This document shows positions 34,873 through 47,187 of a stretch of 64,000 nt of DNA, in pieces. The translations under genes and the position numbers were made by a program. The stretch comes from Plasmodium coatneyi (Eukaryota > Apicomplexa > Aconoidasida > Haemosporida > Plasmodiidae). The notes beneath the pieces were generated by a model. The model was not told the origin of the DNA. It was given only the letters and a program-made list of their open reading frames with translations, and did not search any database. The DNA is taken from assembly GCF_001680005.1 (NCBI RefSeq), contig NC_033560.1:1181501-1245500 (forward strand). The letters run 5' to 3'. Positions within the stretch are counted from its first letter, which is position 1, and every line of letters starts with the position of its first letter.

Positions 34873-36865
34873 ATGAGTCGAGTTAACTTTTTTGTCTTGC
34901 CCCTCCTCTGCTTCTTGCTGCACGGATTAGCAGCCCTTGCCAAAATTCCTATAGAAAACCCCCCCTTTGTGTTTAGCAACTCGAACCAAGGTGAGGGGAA
35001 GGAAATAAATACACAAGGAAAGGGCAAAGCACGCATTACGGAAGCAACGAACGTGCTTCAAAATTTTACTACGTCGTATGCCCAACATGGCATGTAGACA
35101 AAACAACATCACAATAGGGTTACCATTTCCTGCACTATCAATATATTTTCTTTTTCTCTTCTTTTAGACAAGCTGAAAAGAACCTTTCTTAACGTCGATA
35201 CCCCATGGGACAACGATGATGTGCTGTCCAAGCCGCCATACTCACTTTATGTAACTCTGGAAAATTTCCCGAACCCCTTTATCCACCCCTCCCTGTGTAA
35301 TCGAAATGGGTTGAACTATTCCTACCTGTGCGACCCGAACAAAATCCTGTCTCGGAGCACGGCGGATAAGCTTGAAGGTGTGCTAAGAAGGAAAGCGATG
35401 CGATCATATATCTTGTCACTTTTGTGTCAACTCGTTCACCCGTTTTACGATACCGTGGCTGCCCCTACTACGGACACAACTATAATTCCTTTTCGAACCA
35501 TTCCGCAACTCCCCCCCGGTCTTATCGCAGAAATCTTGAACTACCAAAGACGCAATTCCAGCCATTACTGCGCAGACAGAGGAGAAGTCCCTTACGTGTA
35601 AATCCAGTGCACTCCATTTTCTTTGCGCCAGAGTGCATGTTGTGAATTTTACTTTCCCCAATTTGGAGGCAAAAACTTGGCAGATAAATTCGCAACATAC
35701 GAACATGCTAAAATGAGAAGAGTGTGAAAAATTCGAGAGATACGTGATATGGTTAACCAGCTCTCCTTCTTCACTCCCCCCTTCTTCTGCACAACAGATT
35801 AGGCGTAGCACTCATTGAGCGCCTGCCTTATGGAGTCAGCGCCGAGACATTCTCTTCCCAAATACTGGAACATTGGAAATTGGGAAACCGAAATTGCAAC
35901 GACGGAATTCTGCTCCTCTTTGTGAAGGAAGACGCGACTTTTATGTTGAAGTGGAGAAAAGGTGATAAGCGACTTGGAAAAAGTGCATAACCACCACTAT
36001 CCCCTTAGAGATGGTGCACGGTGCACACACAATCGCAATAATCACGCGAATGCACAAGCAGATGTTCATCTACACACACATGCATGCACGCTCTCTCCAC
36101 TGCTGACGCGGCATACTTAGGAGCCCAGTCGATCATCAACTTCAGAACTGCCACCGCCATGAACAAGTCCTTCAACATGTACATACGAAGATACTCCCTG
36201 GAGTATTCCATTTTGAGAGGTAAAAAGTGGGGAATCATCCCCCGTAGAAATAATGTGTCAGGAGATATACTCTTCTAGGAATCTGCAAAAATGAAGGTCA
36301 CGTCCAATTTGCACCCTGTTGATGTGTGCTAAGACAGAGTACACATTGTGTGGCAGGTCCTGATTTGCTTCTTAATCCGTCGATTTGTACTTTTTTTTTC
36401 CCCCCCTCAGCGGTGACACTAACCTCACAGGTAGAAACGTCCTCACCATGCAATGAAGTGCGCCAAAAAAGATGCATTATTTAGTTATGCACTTATGCCT
36501 TTTTTTTTTTTCCCCTGCTTTCACTTCATGAAGTACTTGACGGAGGAAATAATTCCGCCTACACAAACGGCTCAGATGTAATCCAAATGAGAGACCCAAA
36601 TGGAAAGCTTAAAAAACTGGGAGGTTATATTAAATGGGAAAATGGATCTTAACAAGCTATTTACACCTTTGCATTTTTCCTTTACAGGGTTGTAGCTCTA
36701 ACGATTGGCATTGTAGTGGGTCTGGGCTACCTCGCATGTATCCTAATAGGTGCTCACCAACATATGCAGATGTGGAAAAGCAGCCGTGCACACGAACGTA
36801 CGCCTGTGCTAATACCCTCCAACGTCCATTCGGTGGGAAGCATTCTTTCGGTGCAACAATCTTAG
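34873..36865 (+). CDS. Secreted TPM/MOLO1-like domain membrane protein, six exons
   Basis: The exons placed by phase are 34873-34990, 35168-35377, 35803-35961, 36121-36219, 36534-36623 and 36696-36865, encoding 281 residues. All five introns are phase 1, which supports the model. A signal peptide is clear (residues 1-23, hydrophobic FFVLPLLCFLLHGLAALA). Then come LCNRNGLNYSYLCDPNKILS, KLEGVALIERLPYG and CNDGILLLFVKEDATFMLKWRKG. This combination (CDP motif near a LS helix, then CNDGILLLF) fits the TPM fold found in bacterial TPM proteins and the MOLO-1 family. A single membrane segment (ALTIGIVVGLGYLACILIG) lies near residue 230, followed by a short basic tail. The predicted topology is type I. 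Specific function is unknown. MOLO1 proteins in worms modulate receptors, but that should not be transferred. The third exon acceptor uses a second AG (TTAG) rather than the nearer CAG. Confidence 0.78.
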
Positions 36866-38752
36866 CACCCACGATATCACATTGACATTTTCCTCGTTCA
36901 TTTTCAGTTTTCTCCGATGCGCAAAAGGTGAACAGATAATATGAAGGGAGCCCCTTACCTTGAGAGGGACTAAAGTGCACATACACTTACGTGGCTCCAA
37001 TTGTAAATTTTGCCTTGTTTATTTTTTCTCTTTTTTTTGTAAAGTTTAAAAATGAAAAAAAAAAAAAAATGAGGAACAACCTTTATTCTCCCCAAACGCG
37101 TCGCGCGTACCTATTGGATGTCCTATTTATCGTAACCGTTCTGTCTTTTTGTCGTTTTAATTGTTTTTTTTAACTCTTTCACATAATTGAAATTTTTCCC
37201 GAGGGCGGAAAAGACAAAACGCCAATCGGGGATTTCACATTTGGGAGAACAAATTTGTTGGACGGCTGATGGTAAAGTTGACGTGATGCAGGTTCGCTTA
37301 GTTCACTTCGTGCGGCAGCATTTTTTCGCCTTAACATTTTTTCTCCTTGTTCTTTCACTCCGTATTTCCCCCCTTTATGCCAATTTTATTTTTAGCACCA
37401 TCCCTGTGCCCTTCGCCTTTTCATCAACCCCTCTTTTGGTACCTTATGGAGGATCACAAAAAAGAATAACAACACTCAAATGTGGCATCTCTGATTTTTG
37501 CTTATTATCACATATTTTTTCCCCTGCGTCTATAAAACGCGCCTGTCTGCATGCACAAAAATGGGTATACAAAAGTGTACGTAAAAATGGCATAACAGGG
37601 TGCATATATTTTAACGTCAGACATTTTAAAAACGTGAAAAAATGTATGAACAGGCAAGAAAAAAAAAAAAAAAAAAAAAAAAAAATTACGCATATATACG
37701 CGAGTGTAGCTACTTACAGCATAGTTCCCCACTCGGTTAGTGTTATTTTATCATGCCTCTTTTTTTTTTGTTTTACTTCGCTTCGTTTGCTTCCCTCCTT
37801 GATCCACTTTTTTCGCACTTCCACTGGGACCCATTTGGCGAATGTGCACTTGTACGCATAAAGTCGGCAAAGCAGCAAAAGGCATAAGCAACATACGCAA
37901 AGCGGAACGAACAAAAGACACGAAATATCTGTCAGTACGACATACGAGACGTGAGCGCGCGAGTAGGTAAATTCTTACTTATGCGAAAGTATTGCTTACC
38001 CAAACGTGTTTATATATAGCTTGCTCGAAGTTGCATTTTGGCTGTATACATGTACGTGTACTTTCGCAACAGACATGTATGAACGTTCATAATTTTTTTT
38101 TCATAAAATGAAAAATGTATGAACAAGCCGTGTGAAAAAAAAAAAAAAAAAAAAAAAAAGGAAAAAAAAACGAAAAGAATAAAAGAGCAAAAATGAGCAA
38201 AAAGAAAAGGAAAGAAACATCGTACATGTTGATGTCCACTTTTATGCCCATATTCCCGACTACTGACGGAAATAATTCGCGCAATTAACCCATTCGCATA
38301 CAGTAGGGCAGATTTTTTGTTTCCGCATTTCCCCTCTTTTAAGCACCCGCAAGCATTTCCAACAGATGCTCATTCGAAAGGGCGCCCTTTAAGTATTTTA
38401 AGCGCATCCATAAATACGGACACATGTATATGCACAAAAGCACATGCACAAATATATACCCAAAATACGTACATTTCCTTTTTTGAAAAGCGCCGCGAGG
38501 ATACATCCCCTCGAGACGCGTCAAAGACAGGTGCATTTGGCAGTGGCGCTAACCTGTAGCTGCTTAGGGCGTCCACGTTGTTGTAGAGCAAAGTGAACGT
38601 GGACAGGGGCACAGCTGGACGGGTGCACACGCAAACACATATATATTTAAATATACACACATATAGACACGTTTATATATACCCGAGCAAGGACTTCTAC
38701 CGATCAAACAACGCCAACATCGATCCTCACAGAGAAGCATCGCGCAGCAATT
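36866..38752. other. Intergenic, between two plus-strand genes
   Basis: These 1.9 kb contain A runs near 37055-37069, 37661-37685 and 38137-38159. A 224-codon open frame (37187-37861) crosses a 26-A tract and shows no family character, so I do not call it. No RNA gene seen. Confidence 0.6.
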
Positions 38753-40305
38753 ATGAATTTACCGCACGATATCATCCCGTGTAACGCGAACGATAGTTTG
38801 ATCCCCACAAATGTGGACGCCAAGAACATGTTGAAGAGACACCCATTCTCCAGCATGGACATCAGTAGCCACTTGAGCATTATTCCATTTCCACAGTATA
38901 ACGCCAACTTCCTTTTAAATAACGACACCAAATTGAAAATGTATAAAAACAAAGTGTTTGGCATCCCCATTGATATTACCGACTTGAGGGAGAAATCCAA
39001 ACATTTTAACAACACCATTGGCAGTAATGACAACGGGAGGGGAAATATAACTTACCAAATGGTTGGTAAAAATGATGCACCAGAAAAGGTAAAATACATT
39101 TACCAACCAGCCATACCGGAAGCTGCGTTTACCTTGCAGTTGTTAAAAAGAAATATGAAAAACACATGCGGAATGTACCTAGAGAAGTGCAAACGAGTGA
39201 TTATTTTTGACTTGGATGATACGCTCATTCCGACCAACTGGATCAGATCCTTTTTACTCACAAGGTGTTCAGTTAGCTATAAGCAGGGTATCAAAGAATT
39301 GAAGAAGGAAATTCAGTTAAATAAAAAATGCAACTTTGAGTCAGTTGCTTGTTCTGTAATTCATTTGGCCATGTCCTTGTCACACACGGTGTTCATCGTA
39401 ACCAATGCGCGTAGTGACAAGTGGATCGAGACAGTCAGGTGGCTTTTCCCCCGCTTTTCAAAACTGCTTCTGTACTGCCAAATTCCAATCATACGGACGG
39501 AACAGCAGATGGAGCCGTCCCCCCTTTATGTGAATGAGTATTTTCGCTTCTGGATGTGCGCCAAGGTGAGGCCCGGGGTGAACATTTTCGCGCGACGTAC
39601 TTATTGTGTGCCTTCCCCGCGTGAGCAATTATCCTCAATCCTTCATGTGCTTACCGTCCACCCTTCATGTGTTTCCCTTTTCTTCCCCCACGCACTGCAG
39701 AAAAAAAAGTTTGATGATATTCTTAAGCAGCACTGCGCCCTCTACCGCCCGTACATCTCGCAGAAAATTGATTTTATTTCCCTGGGCGACACCGACTTTG
39801 AGGAAGTGGCGACTTATGTAAGACTGCAATGTGAGATAATGCGCCTACGCGAGTGCGTTAACAAATGAGTGCACAATTGTACGTACCAGTGTGTGCACCA
39901 ATGCGAACACATGCACAAACCTATTTACATGACGACACTGCTACCCCCCTTGCAGGAGTTACAACTAGCCAACACGGGATTAATTAACAGAGCCTTCAAC
40001 GTGAAGGTGCAGGCGGGCCTGTCCCTGGAGGACTTCACAGGGGTGAGAAGAAGGCAAAGGCTGCCACGCGTTTGCCGAATTAGCCGATGTGTACGCACCA
40101 GTATGGCAGCGTATATACACGTCGGTACCCGCTGCTGGTGCTTTTCCGCGTTTGTTTCGTGCCCGTTTCTTTGCTCACGTCCGTGTCCATCCGTGAACCT
40201 TCGCAGCAACTGAAGCTCATCCAAGTGGCCATGTCCATAATCGCCAAGGGGTCCTACGCGTACAAACATTTGGCTCTGTCAGGATCCGTTCAAATTAAAA
40301 TGTAA
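38753..40305 (+). CDS. HAD-superfamily phosphatase-like protein, four exons
   Basis: The exons are 38753-39565, 39701-39817, 39956-40042 and 40207-40305. All junctions are phase 0, giving 371 residues. HAD motif I is clear: RVIIFDLDDTLIPT, with the DxDxT nucleophile pattern at about residue 152. Motif II is probably FIVTNARSDKW. A late GDTDFEE sequence fits the acidic motif IV. The first 140 residues are Plasmodium-type and have no recognisable domain. Exons 3 and 4 encode a helical C-terminus. HAD enzymes are mostly phosphatases acting on small molecules or proteins. The substrate cannot be told from this sequence. A start at the first ATG is chosen. In-frame read-through of the first intron would be possible, but exon 2 follows a good acceptor and continues the family pattern. 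Confidence 0.75.
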
Positions 40306-41784
40306 GTGCGAGAATGGAGCTGGGGGGATGTGTAGAAGCGATGTGACTACGAGAGTGGTTCACCCATTAGGCAATCCGACTCTTTAAAATTCTCCAATAT
40401 ATATATATATATGTATATATATATATTTTTTTCTTTTCCGAGCAGGTTCTCATAGACAGGGAGATTTCGCAGCTCTCTTTTTTCTTCTTTTTTTGGTAAT
40501 ATGATGGTGACTATTTTGATCCCCTTTTTTTTAATGCCAAGTTAGGATCAGTAAATTCGATTTAACAATTTTGAAGAATTTATAATTTCCCCAGTTTGAA
40601 GCTTGATCGAACTGAAGTGTTTGAATTTTTCCCTAATTCAGATTTTCCGAATTGTGGTATATGGGTCCACATGACTATAGTAGCCGTTACAGTGGGCTGA
40701 CATACTACGTACGTGTACCCTACTCACATATAGACGGACGTCTTTTTTTTTTTTTTTTAAGTCCCTACTGGAAGTTTCTTTGTAAAATTATGCTTTACAT
40801 AAAATCAACCTTTTGAACATGTATTTTTTTTCCGTCCCATTCCCTCGTGCGTAGTTCGAGTGCCTCCCCTCGGGGGTGGAGTGGTAAATCTACATATGTG
40901 CATGTGTGTAGGGACAAGCGTAATGTTGTGAATGCGTCTACCTTTACATATGGGCAAAGTTGTTGGCCCTTTTTGAAGAAACACCTGTGCAAGAAGAGGC
41001 GTTACCCCTCCCCCTTCCACAGGCATGCACGAACGCGTAAATGTGACTATTTAAATTTTTTTTTTTGTTTTAATATGTAAACGCATGTGTACGTGTCGAA
41101 TGGGTAAATTCTTTTAAGGCTTCAGGGGCATATACTGCTTCTGGGGGGAGAGTTGAGTGAGATTTTTTTTTTTTTTTTTTAAATGTTTTTCTTTCAGTTT
41201 ATTTGCTCATAATTGCTCATTAATTTTTCTCTTTTAAAAAATTTTGCTTAATTTTATAATTACTTTTTTTTTGATGAACCTGTTTGGATCGCCTCTCTGC
41301 GTTCGAAAGGGAGGCACCGGGATGTGAAGAAAAAAGTGCATTGCGTCGGCACCAGAGTGTGTGTGTGCACATACAGTGAAGAAATGCACAAGACAGAAGG
41401 AGTGACCGGCATGTATAGTTTGGCATTTTTTGGAGAGAATGGGGAGAGTATTCCTTCCACTTCTTCCTACGTTTTAAATGGTTTTCCTCCTTTACGCCTC
41501 TCCCCCCCGGATAGGCAAAAATGTGGAATACTTTGTGAGGGAAGCTCAAAGGGGAAATTCAAAGCGTCCAGAATTTGTGTGTAGTGGCGCGTCTATTGAT
41601 GGGTAGATTAGCACGTGCGTGAAAATAGAGTCGTGTGAGGGTGACTACACGTTAGTATTCACATGGGGATAGCCACGCTAGGCACGACAAACGAGGAGCT
41701 CGCGGGAAGCTTCCCCCTCTGACGGAAGGAAATTCCTACCAAGTTTTTAGCTTCATAGAAGGCATCAAAAAGAAAAAAAAAAAA
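40306..41784. other. Intergenic, between two plus-strand genes
   Basis: These 1.5 kb include a TA microsatellite near 40396-40427 and T runs near 40742-40758 and 41163-41180. An A tract runs directly into the next start codon. No supported gene. Confidence 0.6.
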
Positions 41785-44423
41785 ATGATAAAAAATAAGG
41801 GAAAGAAGAAAAAAGATGTGAGCAAGTTAAAGAACTCCCCAGGCGCACTAAAGAAAAAGACACCACCCTCGGTATGTCCAAAAACAGGACAACACAGCGA
41901 CAAGCATGCGTGGTGTGTAGGCGTAACTATTTGCCTTCTTTTTTTTTTTGCTAGAAAAACGCGCCAACTGAAAAGAAAAACGACAAGCCTCCCACGATCT
42001 TGCGGTGGATAGATTTACTGAGAAATTTAAAGGTGCGTCGGAGAAAAAGTGGAGAAGAGACCTGTTCGGGGTGACTCAAAAAGGAAGGGGGCCCCGCTGG
42101 TACATACTAATAGATGCCCTAATCATGCACACTGCTGGAATGCATTTTTGCGTTGCTCTGCCCCACCCACCACAGCTGAAGCAACTGAAGAAAAACATAG
42201 ACGACGAAATTAGCAACCATGAGATCAACAAAAACATCAATGACAAATTGCTGCTCTTTCTGAATGACGAGCTGGAGGAGGAAGCCATTTTTGACAAAAT
42301 CGAGGAATTAAAAAATGGGAAGCTCAGCATGCTCGTAGACATACACAAGGAAAACATGACTAACTTACAGAGGCAATTTGAGCAGGACATAAATAAACTT
42401 TTTGTCCATTTTGAGGAAGATCGGGAGATTCTGGTCAGCAACCGGAACAGCATCATCCACAACATAAATTTGTTCTACAGCCAGGTGGGGCGCGCAGTTT
42501 GTTACACTGTTTGTTACGCAGTTTGTTACGCGGTTTGTTACGCGGCTTGCCACACAGTTGGGCAGGCAACACCATAAAGGATCAGATAGACGATCAGGTA
42601 AAACAACAGATTGACGACCATATGATTGAGTTCCTCCCCCCTTGTGCAGATTGAACAAAGCCAGAAGACCAGAAAGACGGAACTGCAAAAGGAAGAGTTC
42701 GAGCTGCTGGACGAAATTTACAAAAACTACATCGCCGAGAGGTACATCTCCAACTACAAATTTGAAAAGTTCAAGGAACAGAACGAAACGAGGTTTAGCA
42801 GCCTCATCAGCGAAAATAAAAAGGCGCTGGATGAGGCGACCGATAGTTACAACTCTATTAAGGAGAAATACGAGCGGAGTAAAAGTAACCTGTCCACGAA
42901 GGAGCGGGAGGTAAGGGGGAGTAAATCTGGAGGGGCTACGGGGCAGTTTGCACGTTGAGCAATTTACGAGATGAGCAGTTTTAGAAAAATTGAAGGAGGT
43001 CCATCATTACCCATCGGCACATACGCTAAAGTGTGTGCTTCGTTTGTTTCTTAATTTACGTTCCTTTTCTTCGCCGCCTCCCCCTTCTAAGGTGCACGAC
43101 CTGGAACTCAAAATCGACAGCTGGAAATTAAAGCTGGAAAATGACATCAAGGTGGGTAATGCGTCATGCGCGGTATGAAAGTCAAGTTGAGTAGCTCCAA
43201 CAGAGGAGGGCATTGTATAGTTTGTCATCTCCCACCTCTAATGGTTCTTGTTCCCCATTCGTCCAAACTAACATGACAAGGCAGATTTACGAAATGCAAA
43301 TCGAGCGACTGCGAAATGAGAAGACCCAACTGCTCAACCACATCAGGGCAATCAAGATGATCCTCCAAAAGTTGAAGTGAGCCACTAAATTTAAAAAAAA
43401 AAAAAAAGCAGCTTGAAATGATAGCAAAAGGGGATGTTGTTCCTTCTGCTTACACATCAACCACTGGATCACTAAGTAGGAGGTTGCATGGGTAAGCACT
43501 CTCACACAGTTAAGCGTAACAATTTGCTTGACCACCCGCTCCACCCGTCAGACATAACGACAAGCAGAGACTTATCGACATCACCGTGAGTTCAAGCAAA
43601 TGCATAAGCGCGTTGGAAGAAAATATTTCTCTCGCAAATAAGTTGATAAACACGAACAACTTGTGCAGGTAGGTGTTTTCCCCAAAGGAGGGCAACCTCA
43701 TGTGTAGCACATCGGATGTGCTCTCTTCATTGATACACACGGATTGATGAGAGACACCTTTCAAATGTTTCCTCCCCCCTAAGGAGATACGAAACGGAGC
43801 GGGAAAAAATTGCGTCCAGTTTGGACGTGCCAAGTCAGGAAGAAGTCGGGCCTGTTAACCTGGAAGGGGATGAATTAACGGTGAGTGCGCCAGGAGCGTG
43901 GCGTTGCGTTGGTCTCACCGATAGCATTTATGACGAAGCGACGATATTAACTATCCCTGTGAATACACCTTGGGGGAAGGGACCGCGTGTGAACCATCTT
44001 GCATTTCCTCCATTTGCTTTTTTCCCCCCCGGGCAGACCGACATGCAGAAGAAAAACGAAGATCAGGCGCAGCTTCTGGAGAATTTCTTCAAGAGGAAAA
44101 ATAAAACCATCCTGGACATGTTCGTTCAGAAAAACAGCGCAAAAAAGAGGGATATTTTTCGTGTGGGCGAAGCATAGGAGAAGGAAAATTTACCCCTCCG
44201 CTTCATCCACGCGAATAATGCCTCAGATGCACACACCACCGATCACGCTAACGCCTCCCCCACACTTCCCTCCTGTAGAATCCTTTTAAAGAAAGAGTTA
44301 CACGCACTCAGGAAGAAGAACAAAGAATATAGCAGTATTATTGACGAGATGGAAAATAAATTAAACTTAAACAAAAAGGTGAAGTTTAAGGAGAGCGACT
44401 TTCTCGTAAGGTCTGCATTGTAG
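41785..44423 (+). CDS. DRC2: Dynein regulatory complex subunit 2 (DRC2/CCDC65), about ten exons
   Basis: The exons are 41785-41871, 41955-42032, 42176-42484, 42650-42910, 43092-43151, 43285-43376, 43552-43668, 43784-43880, one from 44037, and a last one ending at 44423. The last junction is uncertain: no phase-matched pair with a strong donor is visible. Choices are 44123 or 44162 joined to 44292. The protein is coiled coil almost throughout. Landmarks of the DRC2/CCDC65 family are visible: SQKTRKTELQKEEFELLDEI, NEKTQLLNHIRAIKMILQKL, ISALEENISLANKLI then LCRRYETEREKI, and ENFFKRKNKTILD. DRC2 is part of the nexin-dynein regulatory complex linking axonemal doublets. In Plasmodium the only flagellated stage is the male gamete, so expression there is expected by inference. 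A-rich 5' leader: 13 A run into the start codon. Confidence 0.75.
42494..42553 (+). repeat. 12-bp tandem repeat, five copies, inside a DRC2 intron
   Basis: Units at 42494, 42506, 42518, 42530 and 42542 are versions of GCGGTTTGTTAC. The unit length is a multiple of three, so the exon 3 frame stays open through it and encodes a Cys-rich VCYA-type tail before stopping at 42577. Confidence 0.85.
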
Positions 44424-44948
44424 TTTTTTTTTTTTTTTCTGTAAAAACCGGAGATATGTCACGCCAGTTGCGCATTAAATCCCATGTGCGTTCTGCAAAT
44501 TTACGAATGGGTATACCATGCTCATTGGAGGGCATTCCGGGAGGACTCCTAACATTTTTTAGGATCCTTTTTTTTTGTTTTTTCTGCGTCGTGCAGCAGT
44601 AACGTGGTTGCAACGTAGATGTGCCATTCTTTCCCACTATGTGAAAAAAACGATAAACTGAGAACGACATGGATTAGGTTAAAACAAAAAGTCCAATTGG
44701 AAAGTTTGTACCAGACCGGAGGTGGGGGTTCCCTTCGTGTGTTGACGTATCGGAATAACTATGAGTAGCCTTAAAGCGGGGTTACGGTTGGAAGTTCCAC
44801 CCCATATTCTCATTAGCAGTTTGGTCCCTCCCTCCCCGCAATGAAAACGCGGGGCATTTTTCGAACCCCCCAGGGTGTTCGTCTTTATGCGTCCACATGG
44901 GAAGTACCCCAATTTTTTACACGCGGCACAAAGATAGGGAGTATTCAA
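44424..44948. other. Short gap between DRC2 and the CGI121-like gene
   Basis: About 0.5 kb contains T runs near 44423-44439 and 44569-44576. An in-frame ATG at 44841 could extend the next gene by 36 codons. I see no other gene. Confidence 0.5.
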
Positions 44949-45770
44949 ATGAGCAACGCGGGGGAAGAAATTGACCAGAGGAAGCTTCCCCACTGGAGTA
45001 TAAACACACAGCCCTGTAACCTTCATAGTGGAAAAGAGGGGGACTTCTTTGAAAGACTCATCCGGATTTACGTGGACGTCATTTTTAACTGGGACAAATA
45101 TCCACCGCATGTTCAGCACTTGCACATTTTGGGTAAGCAAAGAGGGTTCAAATGAGCAGCAGAGGGGGCATCGCTGAAAAGAAGAAACCACGTGAAGAGT
45201 ATACGTGTGAACGTGCGAAGAGTACCAAAATTAAAAAGAACGCTTTCCCTGGAGAAAGGTGTAAGCGACATTTGTGAAGACACTCCTCCCCCCTTTTACT
45301 TCGCAGGAAGAAGTCTGCTAATGGATAAAGTACTTAACGTGCGAAGCAGCAAAAGTCACAAGAAAAAACTGCTTAACTGTGAGGACAGTAAACCGTTCGA
45401 AAATATGAACGAATATCTTGTACGCTTAAATGAAGCAGCATTGGGAGGTGAAAAATTATTAGAGGATGAAAAAAAGGACGTGATCCAAAAAGTGAAAAAT
45501 ATTTTTAACCACAAAAATGTCTTGTATGCATTATTTACCCTACAGCATAACAGGATTTTATTTAATTTTTCTGAGCAGTTGTTTTTAAAGAATGTGGAAA
45601 TTTGCTTTTTAAACTCCGCCGTCAGTAGCAGGATGGACATATATCGCTACATCAGACGCTTTGGGGTGGACAACATTTGCCTTTACGTTTTTGAATACGC
45701 TGACCACCTTCACATTTTGAAGAAGCGCCATGAAGTCGTTAAGGGGTTATTTTTCGGAAGTGCGTCCTGA
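44949..45770 (+). CDS. Probable KEOPS subunit CGI121-like protein, two exons
   Basis: The exons are 44949-45132 and 45307-45770, joined at a phase 1 Gly codon (donor GTAAGC), giving 215 residues. An upstream in-frame ATG at 44841 would add 36 residues. I prefer 44949 because the extension lacks family character, but it is Arg/Ser/Thr-containing and could be a targeting leader. The conserved part lies at the C-terminal end: a helix (VIQKVKNIFNHKNVLYALFT) followed by VEICFLNSAVSSRMDIYRYI and RRFGVDN. This recalls the CGI121/TPRKB pattern of a nucleic-acid-facing strand ending in RRFGI. KEOPS makes the t6A modification on ANN-decoding tRNAs. The match is by eye and moderate. The alternative is an unassigned conserved protein. 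The central Lys-rich segment is an insert. Confidence 0.5.
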
Positions 45771-46354
45771 GGGGTCACATGTGTTGGAAGAACTGAGGAT
45801 GCTCTGTTGACACGGTGGAAGTGCAAATCTGTACCTGTGTATAACGGGCGATGTGTACTTTTGCCTTTTTCCACCCGCGGTGCCATCCTTGGTCCAATTG
45901 TAAAAACGATTAAGTAGTAACGATGCACACCACGTAGAGGAAGTTCATCTATGCACCTTGACAACTGAGAAAATCTACACGCGCAGCGGCTAAACTACAT
46001 GGCAATCGTAAACAGAATGTGTACCTTTTTATATACGTACGTTGGGGCGCATTACACGCCACTGCATTTTTTTTTTTTTTTTTGCCGCACTTCACCGCAG
46101 GTCCGAAGTTACCAACAGGGCGATATTCTCCTCATCCATTTCCCCCTCGTGCAAATTTGACATAAGTGTTGTTTCGCTTCTTCCAAATGGCATTCATATT
46201 CATCCATTTAGTACGCATATTTATTCGCGTGCAAATATTTATAATTGTGTTTACAACGCATATATATTTGTACACCTGCCCATTTGTGACGTGTACACTT
46301 GCAGCACAGCGCATGCGCCGACCCGCGGTGCGCGAATTGGCCCCTTTGAAATGG

Positions 46355-46385
<31 letters not shown>

Positions 46386-47187
46386 ACAGGACGCAGAGGC
46401 GCAGCAATTTCTGCATGGCGAATTCGCCACTTGAAATTGACTCACATTTGATCGTTTCAAGCGTGCGTACCGCGGCTAAAAAGAAAGGAAATTTAAATAT
46501 AAAAATTATATGCATATACGTATAAATGCACGTGCACTTGCATATACCATTTTTTCCATTCAAACGGTAATTGCCGCCCGAGGGTCTTCGCCATTTACCA
46601 AGTGACCACTCCGGCGTTCTGCAATTTTCCCAGCGTGGCGCCCACGAGGTAACCGCGCTGTTGTATAGTAAATGTGAAGAGAAATAATTCCCCCCCCAGG
46701 GGAAGGAGATTCCCAGCAGATGACCCAGCACGTGATAATTTTCCAAACGGGTCAAAACACATCAAACGGTTGAAGACGTTTAGGACACTTCCGTACGCCC
46801 CGATGAAAGGCTGACGCGAGAATGCCCTCGAAGATTTGCCCACTCATTTTAAAAGCGCACTTGAAGCGGTAAACGTCCGAGGGTAGACGGGTCACACTGC
46901 AAGGGAGAGACGACATTCCGAATTAAGAAGACGTGGAGGGCGGAAGAAGCGATAACGGACGGTAATGCAGACAGGGCGCTAGCATGATCAAGCTCGATCG
47001 AAGTTGTGAAACGGTTGTGTGGCAGCTGTGTGATAGCTTTACGAAGGCACACACACGATAGGGTTGCCACAACGTAGAGTTGCTTACGCATGTATTAGCC
47101 TTCCCGCAAACAGAGCTGAAGGAAGAAAACAAATGTGCAATCGCCGCCCCCCCCTCTCCGTAAATGTACAAATAAATGTAAAAAAAA
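45771..47187. other. Intergenic, between two plus-strand genes
   Basis: These 1.4 kb contain a T run near 46068-46083 and a run of about 31 A near 46352-46382. Open frames here cross the homopolymers and show no family. The last bases before GOT1 are A-rich. No RNA gene seen. Confidence 0.6.

Noticed and set aside
36412..36431. A 20-base extra exon in the TPM/MOLO1-like gene
   Set aside because: It has CTCAG before and GTAGAA after, but it leaves the next exon out of phase, whereas skipping it gives a consistent phase-1 model.
37187..37861. 224-codon plus-strand open frame with a hydrophobic segment
   Set aside because: The frame crosses a 26-A tract, contains several unrelated-looking segments and matches no family. 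I treat it as chance.
46042..46525. Overlapping open frames of 119-130 codons
   Set aside because: They run through a 31-A tract and show no family. The AT-rich intergenic context explains them.
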